Of a stretch of 64,000 bases of DNA, positions 52,413-61,002 are shown piece after piece (the first letter of the stretch is position 1; every line of letters begins with the position of its first letter). Made by a program: the position numbers and the translations under genes. Below the pieces are notes generated by a model. It saw only the letters and a program-made list of their open reading frames with translations, had not been told where the DNA came from and searched no databases. The DNA comes from an uncultured Bacilli bacterium (GTDB lineage: Bacteria; Bacillota_I; Bacilli_A; RF39; UBA660), in the NCBI GenBank assembly GCA_934096035.1, contig CAKOKX010000001.1, positions 682,001 through 746,000 of the forward strand, written 5' to 3'.

Positions 52413-52644
52413 ATTCTTTACTCCTCCTTAAATATAAAAAATTCTATAAATTAATTTAGCTTAAGGACGAGTATAACCCGCGGTGCCACCTTAATTCATA
52501 GAATTCTATGCATCTTAATTTGCTATATCGGGCATTTCCGTTTACTTTCAAGGTACTATCTTCACTAACTTAAGTTACTAGTTTTCACCATCCACTAGTT
52601 CTCTATAAACTATCAGTTACCTACTGGTTTACCAAATAAATCAT
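52413..52644 (-). promoter_or_regulatory. T-box riboswitch leader of aspS, likely specifier GAU
   Basis: The T-box sequence AAGGTGGCACCGCGG is present at 52492-52478 (minus). A stem I can be drawn: AGGTAACT pairs with AGTACCT at the base, and ACTAGT/ACTAGT closes an apical loop containing GATGGTGAA. An internal loop between them has GAT followed by A (52560-52558) on the 3' strand where the specifier should lie. GAU is an Asp codon, agreeing with aspS. Downstream, AATTCTATGAATT and AATTTATAGAATT can pair before a T-run. Uncharged tRNA-Asp would favour read-through. Confidence 0.9.
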
Positions 52645-52650
52645 AAGTAG

Positions 52651-52679
52651 AATATACTACTTTTTTCATCATTTGTCTA
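52651..52679 (-). promoter_or_regulatory. promoter of the aspS T-box transcript
   Basis: Minus strand TAGACA (52679-52674), 17 bases, TATATT (52656-52651). The -35 overlaps the stop codon of the J-domain gene. Confidence 0.55.
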
Positions 52680-54149
52680 GATATTTTCTTTATTTTTCTC
52701 TCTTTTTAATATATTATTTTCATTATTTTTAAACTTTATTTCTTTTTTGCTTTTTAAGAAACTATTATAAAATCTATCATATAACGCTTGCTTATCTTTA
52801 TATGTTCTACTAGCGGTATCCGTTGCATGAGTATTTAACGAATGAAATTCATCAAAATTCACTAGTAATATTTTATCATTTTCTGTTAAAAGAATATAAC
52901 AACCAGTATTTTCATAATAATATAATGCTGTAGTTATAAATTTTGTATTTAAATATTGAATATAACCTTTGTCTCCTAAGAAATTCAAATCTTTTAAAAC
53001 ATCTTTAAAATTATTATATTTTTTATAAAACTCTTCTTTAGTCATAAAAACTTCTTCTGCCATACCAGATGGGAACTTCTTTAAAAAGGATACAAGATTT
53101 CCTACTTCACCCTTTTTCAAAACAATCTCAGTTTCTTCATTATCAGAAAAATTGGCTGTAATATATAATTCATATTCACTTTCTTTAAGTTCATCACTAT
53201 TTGTAAAAGTTAAATTACCAAGAATACCCAAAACTTTTTCATCGATTCTACCCAATTGAATGGCTTTTAATTTAGTCATAGCTCTATTAAATACATTCAT
53301 AGCGATATCAATATCTTCTGTATCTGTTGGTTTTAACTTCATCATTCTTTTATTAAAGTTGTTCATTATTGCTTTATAAGTATCCCACATTTTATTATTT
53401 AATTCTTCATCTTTTAAAATTCTTACCTTTATTTCAGTTTGTAATCTATATATACCATCCTCTATTGTAATTTTTTCATCAACAATTTCTTTAAGTATTA
53501 TTTCTTTTAAATCAGCAATTTCTTCTAATATTTTACTATTAACTTTTTTATCCTTAAACATGGATAATATAATTTTATCTAAATTTTTATCAACTTTTTC
53601 ATATTTTGTTCTAATTTTATTTACTTCATTTACATAAGCATCAAAAGAACAATTATCATTAATTGGTTCAAACTTGCTTATCCAAAATTCAGGTACATTT
53701 TTTAATATTTCATTTTTATAACTTTTAAATAAATCTTTTATACTACCTATAGCAACATTATATTTAAAATCTACATGTAGTTTTTCTTTAGAGAAAGAAA
53801 ATGCTTTAACAACATCCTCAATTGCCTTTGCATATTTGTATTCAGGTGTATCTGGTAAATAAACTGTTTTACTAACATAAAAATCTAATTTCCGTCTTAA
53901 ATTATTATAATACATTAAGAATTCATCATAATTTTCTTGTTTATTTTGCGTTCTACGACTTTTTGTTACTTCATATGAACCACCTTTTTTTAACACTTCA
54001 TATGCATAATTAACTTTCTTCATCATCTCTTCATCACCATTTAAATCTGGATGGTATTTTTTAGATAATTCCAAGTATCTTTTCTTTAATTCTTCTTTTG
54101 TAAAATTACTTGTAAATCCAAATAACTTTAATGCTTCACTATAATTCAC
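52677..54149 (-). CDS. J-domain protein with a unique C-terminal region
   Basis: 490 residues. The N-terminal J domain (about residues 1-60) has YLELSKKYHPDLNGDEEMMK with intact HPD, so it should stimulate an Hsp70. No Gly/Phe or zinc repeats follow, making it a specialised (class III) J protein. The rest is helical, with a section (about 100-320) paralogous to the next gene upstream, then a mixed C-terminal part (YYENTGCYILLTENDKILLV) and a Lys-rich tail NILKREKNKENI. It is the last gene of a three-gene minus-strand unit. Confidence 0.8.
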   Translation of the reverse strand: MNYSEALKLFGFTSNFTKEELKKRYLELSKKYHPDLNGDEEMMKKVNYAYEVLKKGGSYEVTKSRRTQNKQENYDEFLMYYNNLRRKLDFYVSKTVYLPDTPEYKYAKAIEDVVKAFSFSKEKLHVDFKYNVAIGSIKDLFKSYKNEILKNVPEFWISKFEPINDNCSFDAYVNEVNKIRTKYEKVDKNLDKIILSMFKDKKVNSKILEEIADLKEIILKEIVDEKITIEDGIYRLQTEIKVRILKDEELNNKMWDTYKAIMNNFNKRMMKLKPTDTEDIDIAMNVFNRAMTKLKAIQLGRIDEKVLGILGNLTFTNSDELKESEYELYITANFSDNEETEIVLKKGEVGNLVSFLKKFPSGMAEEVFMTKEEFYKKYNNFKDVLKDLNFLGDKGYIQYLNTKFITTALYYYENTGCYILLTENDKILLVNFDEFHSLNTHATDTASRTYKDKQALYDRFYNSFLKSKKEIKFKNNENNILKREKNKENI

Positions 54150-54163
54150 GATTTATCCTCCAT

Positions 54164-55474
54164 TTAAATTTTTTCTCTTTTTAAAACAACATTTTTATTA
54201 CTTTTATTAATTGCTCTTTTAGCATCAAGATAATCTACAGCTTTATTAATTATACTTATTTCACTAGAATTTTGCAAATCTTCATCTAAAGGCATTCCAA
54301 TCATACTAGCAAATTCTAATAAATATTTTTTATCAATTTTTCCTGAAGTTAACAAATCATATAAACTAATATAATTTCTAATAAATGTTGATCTATGAAA
54401 TTCAAATGTTTCTTCTCCAAATGGTGTAAAACCTGTACAATAAAGTTTACTATTAGCATAACCTGTTTTAAGTAAGATATTTTCACCATCATATTTTTCT
54501 TTTATTTTAACAAAAACATTTTTCGTTTTAGATTGAACTATGTCATATATTTCTTCAATATTTTCAAACTTAATACTTGTAAGAGTTCTTAAAATATCTC
54601 TACTTTCTTGACCTTTTAATACTCTTTTTAATATTTCCTTTATCATTTCAAGCATTTTATTGGCAACATCTATTTTACTTAAATCATTTTTACCTAATGA
54701 ATTTATTCTAGTATTATAATTTTCTTTAATTAAAGCTAAACTAGAAAAAACGTCACTTTTTCTTGATTGGAATTTTTCTAAAGATAAATTCATACCAAAA
54801 ACTAATGAATCTAAATATGCATAACGTCCTTCCCAAAGAGCTAGATTAATATTGTTTAGAAAAATTATTAATGAATCTGGTGCACAATCTCCGATTATAT
54901 TTTCTAATTTTAAAACTGTTTCACAATATACTTGATGTTTATTTATCATAGTAGATAATTCTTTTAACATTCTTCTTATTTCATCTATATTTTTATTAAA
55001 ATCTATAGAACTATCAATTTCAATTAATTTACGTTTTATTTCATCAATAAAATTAATTATTACTAAATTTTTTTCTTTTCCTTCAGTTAATTCTTGTATT
55101 CTTTTTTCTGTTTTAAATACTAAACGTCTATTTCTAACATAAACTTTTATTATTTCATGCACTTGATCAACAAATGTATCAAAATTACAATCAAAATTTA
55201 AATCAATATGTGCCGTTATTTTATGGCTTGCAAATATTTCATTAGCATATTCTTTGAACTTTATTTTTAAATTATTTATTAAAATGCTATATTCTTCCTC
55301 TAATTTTTTTTGATCTTCATAAAAATCAAAACTATCAATTAATCTATTAATAGATGTAGCATATTTTTCTTCTAGGGAATCACTTAAATATTTTCTACTA
55401 CCCCTTATTTTAATTAGTTTGTTTACTAAACATTCGTAATATTTATATAACGTAAATCTTTCATTATCACTCAT
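54164..55474 (-). CDS. J-less paralog of the J-domain protein
   Basis: 436 residues without a J domain. Compared with the neighbour: KYATSINRLIDSFDF/KYAKAIEDVVKAFSF, KEYANEI/KSYKNEI, FDTFVDQVHEI/FDAYVNEVNKI, and the end NVVLKREKI/NILKREKNKENI. The shared order and spacing show a tandem duplication with gain or loss of the J domain. Largely helical; C-terminal YCTGFTPFGEETFEFHRSTF. Function unknown. Fifteen bases separate it from the J-domain gene and 13 from the gene upstream. Confidence 0.75.
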   Translation of the reverse strand: MSDNERFTLYKYYECLVNKLIKIRGSRKYLSDSLEEKYATSINRLIDSFDFYEDQKKLEEEYSILINNLKIKFKEYANEIFASHKITAHIDLNFDCNFDTFVDQVHEIIKVYVRNRRLVFKTEKRIQELTEGKEKNLVIINFIDEIKRKLIEIDSSIDFNKNIDEIRRMLKELSTMINKHQVYCETVLKLENIIGDCAPDSLIIFLNNINLALWEGRYAYLDSLVFGMNLSLEKFQSRKSDVFSSLALIKENYNTRINSLGKNDLSKIDVANKMLEMIKEILKRVLKGQESRDILRTLTSIKFENIEEIYDIVQSKTKNVFVKIKEKYDGENILLKTGYANSKLYCTGFTPFGEETFEFHRSTFIRNYISLYDLLTSGKIDKKYLLEFASMIGMPLDEDLQNSSEISIINKAVDYLDAKRAINKSNKNVVLKREKI

Positions 55475-55486
55475 AACTTTTCTCCT

Positions 55487-56926
55487 TTACTTAACTTTCT
55501 TTCTTGTAACTGATGTTTCAATCACTAAATTTCCGTCTAAAACCATTTTATTTCTAGCATCATCATTTTTCATTAGTTCTTTTAATTCTTCAATATACTT
55601 TTTATTTAAATGATATCTATTTATATCTAAGTTAAAACCTTCATTTATGGAATGCACTCCAATAATTAGATATGTATCATATGCTATTTTACAAAAACTA
55701 ATTGATAAATTAGAACCATTTATAAATAGTAATTCACCAGCTTTTAAGTTTCCATCTAAAACTGTACGATGATTATTACCACTTTTAACTTTTTCAAGTA
55801 ATAAATCTATTTTACTTTTTAAACTATTATCAATATTATCTAAATCTTCTTTAAAATAGCAATTACCTTTAATATCACTTAAGAAAACAACTTCTGGCTT
55901 TCTAATCCTTTTATCTATATGAAACATATTTAATAATATTTTTAATTTATTAATGGCGTCATTTATTATTTCATCAAAATACTCTCTATCTTCATCATTA
56001 TATAATTCTTCAAGGCTTTGAATATCTAATAAAGCTTCCATATAATAATCATAATCACTTCTGCCAACAAGAGAACTTATAAGGGTACATGCCATAAGAT
56101 AAATTTCTTTATCTTCATCAGTTAAAAAACTTAATTTTTCTGTTTCTACTATAACTGGTTCAAGAGTTTCTTTCATTACTTCTGGCTTTTTTTCTTTTTT
56201 TATTTCAAGTTTTACTTCTGCTTTTACAATATTATTTAAATATTCTTCATAACTACTTCTTAATTCAATCATTAATTTGTTAGATAAAGAAGTATACTTT
56301 ATTAATTTTAATTCATCATTATTTATAGCAAGTTCTTTTAGTCTTGTAGCTTTACTTAATTGATTAAATAAAATCATTAGTAATTCACTATCTCCCCCAT
56401 TTTGAAAATTACCATAAATATCAAAATAATTACTTAGTGATTTTAAACTTTCAAAATCGCATTTCCATAAATCTTCGGGAGTTTTATTTTCACCATTTTT
56501 CTTACTTTTAAAGGAAATGGCACTACCAAAAATTTTAATAGCTTCTTTGTTTGTTAGGTAATTTTTACAAATTATTGATATTAGTGTTACATAAAATAGT
56601 GGAAAGTCTTCAATTGCACCGATAGCTTTTTCATTATCAAAAGCTCTAATTTGACTATCACACGTATAAATATGTGTACTTAATATTTCAATATGTTCTT
56701 TTAATACTACTTTAGCACTTTTAATATCATATTTTGTTAAATCACCAAGAGCTTCTTTTAACATATTTGTTAATTCATTTGATTTAGTGTCTTTTAGCAT
56801 TTCAACATACTTTTGAAAATCTAATGGCCAAAGTTCTAACATATTTACAATATTTTTATAACCTTGCAAATCACTAATCATATTACTTTTAACATTTTTC
56901 ATATATTTTTTAAATTTAACAAACAT
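55487..56926 (-). CDS. unknown protein, first gene of the J-domain unit, 479 aa
   Basis: The first two thirds are helical (MFVKFKKYMKNVKSNMISDL) with a Lys/Glu/Val/Pro linker about residues 240-265. The last third is a beta-containing domain with VLDGNLKAGELLFINGSNLS and a second VLDGNLVIETS near the end. It has AAGGGGGA before the ATG and a visible promoter. No family recognised; co-transcribed with the J-domain pair. Confidence 0.7.
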   Translation of the reverse strand: MFVKFKKYMKNVKSNMISDLQGYKNIVNMLELWPLDFQKYVEMLKDTKSNELTNMLKEALGDLTKYDIKSAKVVLKEHIEILSTHIYTCDSQIRAFDNEKAIGAIEDFPLFYVTLISIICKNYLTNKEAIKIFGSAISFKSKKNGENKTPEDLWKCDFESLKSLSNYFDIYGNFQNGGDSELLMILFNQLSKATRLKELAINNDELKLIKYTSLSNKLMIELRSSYEEYLNNIVKAEVKLEIKKEKKPEVMKETLEPVIVETEKLSFLTDEDKEIYLMACTLISSLVGRSDYDYYMEALLDIQSLEELYNDEDREYFDEIINDAINKLKILLNMFHIDKRIRKPEVVFLSDIKGNCYFKEDLDNIDNSLKSKIDLLLEKVKSGNNHRTVLDGNLKAGELLFINGSNLSISFCKIAYDTYLIIGVHSINEGFNLDINRYHLNKKYIEELKELMKNDDARNKMVLDGNLVIETSVTRKKVK

Positions 56927-56955
56927 ATATATCCCCCTTAAACAAGTGTTTTTCT

Positions 56956-56984
56956 ATCTTACCACAAAATGCCCAATTTTACAA
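56956..56984 (-). promoter_or_regulatory. promoter of the J-domain unit
   Basis: Minus strand TTGTAA (56984-56979), 17 bases, TAAGAT (56961-56956), 30 bases before ATG 56926. Confidence 0.55.
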
Positions 56985-56991
56985 GAAAATA

Positions 56992-57020
56992 TTGACTTCT
57001 ATTATTAATTATCATATAAT
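56992..57020 (+). promoter_or_regulatory. promoter of the divergent 974-codon ORF
   Basis: TTGACT (56992-56997), 17 bases, TATAAT (57015-57020). Its -35 box is only seven bases from the -35 box of the minus-strand promoter. Confidence 0.7.
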
Positions 57021-57047
57021 AAAAACCACTTTAGGATGGGGGTACTT

Positions 57048-59960
57048 ATGGGAATATTTTCTATTTTTTTCAAAAAATCTAAATTAAACCAAGAGGTTTT
57101 ATGTCTTGTAAGTTTACAAGATAGTATTGTTATGCCTCCGAATAGTTTTTTTGAAAGCAATAAAAATAAAGAACTTTGTGAACAATATTATCAAGAATAT
57201 AAAAGTATTTTATCTTCTAAAAAAACAATATTAAGTATTCACTTAAAAGATACAGAAACAGATGATATCAGGGTTTATATTGATATATTAACAAGTTTAG
57301 AATTACATATTCATGATATTTTAAGTAATACAAATAGCAAAGGATATAACTATGAATATGTAACCAATTTACTTGCAAGACTTAATGGTTATGCTCACAT
57401 TTTAAAGGCCATCGAAGAAGAATCTTTCTTAAGAATGGCAGCATTATCAAATTTAAAATCTATTCCATTTTTATCTAATAACAAAAAGAATGCTATAGAT
57501 AATGAAATATCTAGATTACAAATTCAAATATTTAATGATCAGAAAGATATTGAATTAATAAATTTACAAACTAACTCATGTTTATCAATAATAGAAAATT
57601 TAAATTTAGAAAAAGATCCTAAATATTATAATGAATTACGTGTAAGACTCATTGGTTATATTTCTGAATTTATACCTGATTCATTAAAAGAATATGTACA
57701 AAATTATCAAAACAAAAATTATCTTACGTTAATGCAAATAAAATTAGAAGTATTACTTTTTAAAAATAAAAATATATTAAAAGATTTAGAAAATGAATTT
57801 GATAATCTTTTAGAATTTACACATTTAGATAGAACTACAAGAATACATTCTATAAATAGATTAATTATAAAATATATGGCAATCAAAGAATATAAAAGAA
57901 TTGAAGATAAAGAACTTCTTTATAAACTCGTAGAATTTAAAGTAAATTCTTACGAAATAGATTATGGTAACCATAGAGAAATTTTACATGATTGTGCAAG
58001 GTCTAAAGAAGAAAAAGAAATAATGAAAGAGGTATTCTTTAAAAAAGTAAGTACATTTATGCAAAGTAATTGTGTTTTTGAAGAATATAAAAGATTTGAT
58101 TTTTCAAAAAGAGATTATAGAATATTAGCTAATTTAATAAATAATGCTGTAAAAAATAAACATGGTGTTTTTGATTATGGTAGAATATTATGTTCTCCAG
58201 AACTAACAATGTTATTATTTTCTATTAATAATCCTTATAAAATGAAAGATTTCTTTAAAAACTTTCAAGTAAGTGATTGTACATATCTTGCTGTTACATC
58301 TTTAAGAAGAAATATGTTTGATTTTGAAGAATATATTCCACTTGAAACCGTAATGCGATTAACCGTAGTGTTTTTAAAAAATCCTCATCATAAAGAAAAG
58401 ATTTTAGAAGATAAAGAACTTTATGATTTATATAAGATTTATGATTGCTTATTATATTCTGTAATAAAGCCCAAATCCCCATCTCACGTTTTTGAAAATG
58501 TTTCAAAAATTACAATTACCGATCAAAAAATTTTATTTTATCCAGAATTAATAAAAATTTATAACAAAGAAATGGCGCAAGGAAGAAAGTTAGTATTTCC
58601 TAAATCATTAAAAAAACTAACTATTAGAGTAGATAACTATGATAGAGAATTTTTAAAATTTTACGAATTTGAACTAAATGAAGGGCTTGAATATTTATCT
58701 ATTTTAGAAACACCTACCTATGCAACACCACCAAAAGTATTAGAGTTACCTTCTACTCTTGAACACTGTGAGATAACTATAAGGCCAGAAACTATAAGAT
58801 TTAGAGATTATACAAATTCACAATTATTAGTAAGCGAAATAAGATTTAAAAATTTTTTGAAAAATTTAATGCATGCCCAAAGATTATTAACACCCAATGA
58901 ATTACCACTAATTAAAACTATTGAATTCAAAGGAAAATCATCTATTACAACTTTTAGTCTTAATATTAGAAAACTTGTATTTGGTCGTAAATTTGACTGT
59001 GAAACAATATATAATGATTTTCAAAATAAAGTAAAAGAAATGTATGAAAAACTATATGAAATAGTTCAGGCATTTGAGTTAGAAATTCCTAAAGAAGAAG
59101 CAAATTTTGATAATTTAAAAAAACTAGAAGATGAATTATATAATTATGTACAATCAGAATACAAAGAAATAACAAGTTTTGATATAATGATGGAAACAGA
59201 TATACTTGCAGCAAAATATGATAAATATACAAGAGATGCAGAAGCAGACAAAGATAAACTATTAAAAGAAATGAATAATAAAATTTTAAAATTAAGATAT
59301 ATTATTGAAACTTTATCAATTTACACAAATACTGAAGATGCAATTGAAGATTTTAAATCACTTTTAACAATAAAGTTTAAATTATTAATTAGTATTCTTC
59401 CTGAGTCAAGTAAACCACTTATTGATGAAAATACTCCAAAAGATGAAACGGAATTATTTAAAGATTTATTAATTGATTATTTGAAGAATTTTGTAATTTA
59501 TATTTATAAAGATAAAGAATTATCAAAAAAAATAGAAGAAATAATTGAAAAACATCGTGGAGACTATAGTTATTTTGAATACTTATTAAGAAATCCATTT
59601 TTATTAAAGTTAAAATTGTCAATTGAAGACCCTAATTATCATGATACTATATTGGATGTGTTTAAAAAACATAAAGTAAAAACACCTAAAGAAATAATTG
59701 ATAAGGTGAAAAACAAAAATCAAGAAAATTGTATTTCTTATCTTCAATTGATGGAAATTATTATAAAAAATGAAAATAGCTCTACTCCATCAAAAAGTAA
59801 TTTTACTTTTAATGCCTATCTTGATGATTTATCTCTTATATATAAATCTGCTAAATCTAAGCTATATAATCATAATTTTGTAATTAACTATGAGTCTGAG
59901 GAATGCAAAAACCTTGAACTTGATGCTAGTGAAAACCCAAAACTAATTAGGAAAAAATAA
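57048..59960 (+). CDS. large unknown protein with a leucine-rich-like middle, about 970 aa
   Basis: Start ATG 57048 follows GGGGGT; an ATG at 57036 overlaps that site. The product begins MGIFSIFFKKSKLNQ and is mostly helical (residues about 40-500 and 650-970). A middle section (about 510-600) has LRR-like periodicity: FPKSLKKLTIRVDNYD, LNEGLEYLSIL, LELPSTLEHCEITI. No catalytic motif or membrane helix is evident. It is divergent from the J-domain unit with back-to-back promoters, suggesting related function. No family recognised. Confidence 0.7.
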   Translation: MGIFSIFFKKSKLNQEVLCLVSLQDSIVMPPNSFFESNKNKELCEQYYQEYKSILSSKKTILSIHLKDTETDDIRVYIDILTSLELHIHDILSNTNSKGYNYEYVTNLLARLNGYAHILKAIEEESFLRMAALSNLKSIPFLSNNKKNAIDNEISRLQIQIFNDQKDIELINLQTNSCLSIIENLNLEKDPKYYNELRVRLIGYISEFIPDSLKEYVQNYQNKNYLTLMQIKLEVLLFKNKNILKDLENEFDNLLEFTHLDRTTRIHSINRLIIKYMAIKEYKRIEDKELLYKLVEFKVNSYEIDYGNHREILHDCARSKEEKEIMKEVFFKKVSTFMQSNCVFEEYKRFDFSKRDYRILANLINNAVKNKHGVFDYGRILCSPELTMLLFSINNPYKMKDFFKNFQVSDCTYLAVTSLRRNMFDFEEYIPLETVMRLTVVFLKNPHHKEKILEDKELYDLYKIYDCLLYSVIKPKSPSHVFENVSKITITDQKILFYPELIKIYNKEMAQGRKLVFPKSLKKLTIRVDNYDREFLKFYEFELNEGLEYLSILETPTYATPPKVLELPSTLEHCEITIRPETIRFRDYTNSQLLVSEIRFKNFLKNLMHAQRLLTPNELPLIKTIEFKGKSSITTFSLNIRKLVFGRKFDCETIYNDFQNKVKEMYEKLYEIVQAFELEIPKEEANFDNLKKLEDELYNYVQSEYKEITSFDIMMETDILAAKYDKYTRDAEADKDKLLKEMNNKILKLRYIIETLSIYTNTEDAIEDFKSLLTIKFKLLISILPESSKPLIDENTPKDETELFKDLLIDYLKNFVIYIYKDKELSKKIEEIIEKHRGDYSYFEYLLRNPFLLKLKLSIEDPNYHDTILDVFKKHKVKTPKEIIDKVKNKNQENCISYLQLMEIIIKNENSSTPSKSNFTFNAYLDDLSLIYKSAKSKLYNHNFVINYESEECKNLELDASENPKLIRKK

Positions 59961-60029
59961 AATTGAAAATAACCATGTTTTGTGGTACGAAGTATATAGC
60001 AAAGAAAATTTGCATAAATAAAAAAAGAA

Positions 60030-60112
60030 ACATCCAGTTTTTTCGCGAGATTGGATGCTACCAAATATTGGTTTTGCATCTAAACCAACCTCGTTGATTT
60101 AGAGGTTTTTTA
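60030..60112 (+). ncRNA. three-hairpin structured element ending in a terminator
   Basis: Consecutive stems: CATCCA/TGGATG (60031-60036, 60052-60057), TTGGTTT/AAACCAA (60068-60074, 60082-60088) and AACCTC/GAGGTT (60087-60092, 60102-60107) followed by T's. The last is a plain terminator. The three together are more structure than a terminator needs, so a small RNA or structured 3' end is possible. No convincing promoter was found. Confidence 0.4.
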
Positions 60113-60125
60113 ATTTTACAATTAT

Positions 60126-60161
60126 AAAAACTACAATGTGTCACAGCACCTTGTAGTTTTT
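60126..60161. terminator. bidirectional terminator before the gtrA-like gene end
   Basis: An 11-bp stem AAAAACTACAA/TTGTAGTTTTT (60126-60136, 60151-60161) at the end of the convergent gtrA-like gene. Confidence 0.8.
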
Positions 60162-60567
60162 AGTTTTTCCTAAATATAACTAATTTTTGTAGGAAATAAT
60201 TTATAATGAATATAATAGAATCTATAATAACTTTTATGAATGTAGCATTTAAATGTATATAATTATAAACCTTAGTTACAAGTAAACCAGAGATTGTAAT
60301 ATTAATTATAACAAGTAAGAAATATTCTATAAAAGCTTTATAATTTCTTTTCTTTTCATTTTTAAATACATATTTTTTGTTAACAATATAATTAACTACA
60401 CTAGATATTGCTCTAGCAACATAAGAAGATAACAATATTGCATCAACAAATCTATCTTTTATAAAATAAAGTATTATGGAAAATGATATTATATCAACTA
60501 TAAAAGATAATCCGCTAGATAGTAAATAAGTAAATACAGTTTTATACTTATTTAAAAAATTTTTCAT
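60160..60567 (-). CDS. GtrA-family membrane protein
   Basis: 135 residues and four membrane helices with GtrA landmarks: YLLSSGLSFIVDIISFSIIL, ARAISSVVNYIVNKKYVF and a final NYFLQKLVIF. GtrA proteins are thought to flip or move polyprenyl-linked sugars. It starts on the base after the dtd stop, so it is in the rel-dtd unit. The glycosyltransferase partner is not adjacent; a fused relative is at 31907-32869. Confidence 0.88.
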   Translation of the reverse strand: MKNFLNKYKTVFTYLLSSGLSFIVDIISFSIILYFIKDRFVDAILLSSYVARAISSVVNYIVNKKYVFKNEKKRNYKAFIEYFLLVIINITISGLLVTKVYNYIHLNATFIKVIIDSIIFIINYFLQKLVIFRKN

Positions 60568-61002
60568 TTAAAACTCCATTATTAAAGTTATTGGACCATC
60601 ATTAGAAATGTTAACCATCATTTCTGCTCCGAAAATACCTGGTTTAGTTACAACATACTTATTCATTTCTTCATTAAATATTTCGTATAACTTAATTGCT
60701 TCTTCACCATTTAAGGCTTTCATATATGAGGGTCTATTTCCTTTGGTGGTATCTCCATATAAAGTAAATTGTGATATTGATAATATTTCTCCACCAGCAT
60801 CTAAAATTGACTTATTCATAACGCCATTTTCATCATCAAATATTCTTAAATTAGCAATTTTTTTAGTCATTTTCATAATATTATCTATTGTATCTCCTTG
60901 AGTAAAAGAAACTAATAAAACCATGCCATTATCTATTTCATTTACTAATTTTCCTTCAACACTAACACTACTTTTTTTACTTCTTTGTACTACTACTTTC
61001 AC
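60568..61002 (-). CDS. dtd: D-aminoacyl-tRNA deacylase
   Basis: 144 residues, full length. Signature LSISQFTLYGDTTKGNRPS and the C-terminal NISNDGPITLIM (the Gly-cisPro-type NxGPxT motif) are present. It removes D-amino acids from tRNA. It starts with GTG after GGAGGAAATATA and overlaps the rel stop by one base (TAGTG). Pairing with rel is conserved in Firmicutes. Confidence 0.95.
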   Translation of the reverse strand: MKVVVQRSKKSSVSVEGKLVNEIDNGMVLLVSFTQGDTIDNIMKMTKKIANLRIFDDENGVMNKSILDAGGEILSISQFTLYGDTTKGNRPSYMKALNGEEAIKLYEIFNEEMNKYVVTKPGIFGAEMMVNISNDGPITLIMEF

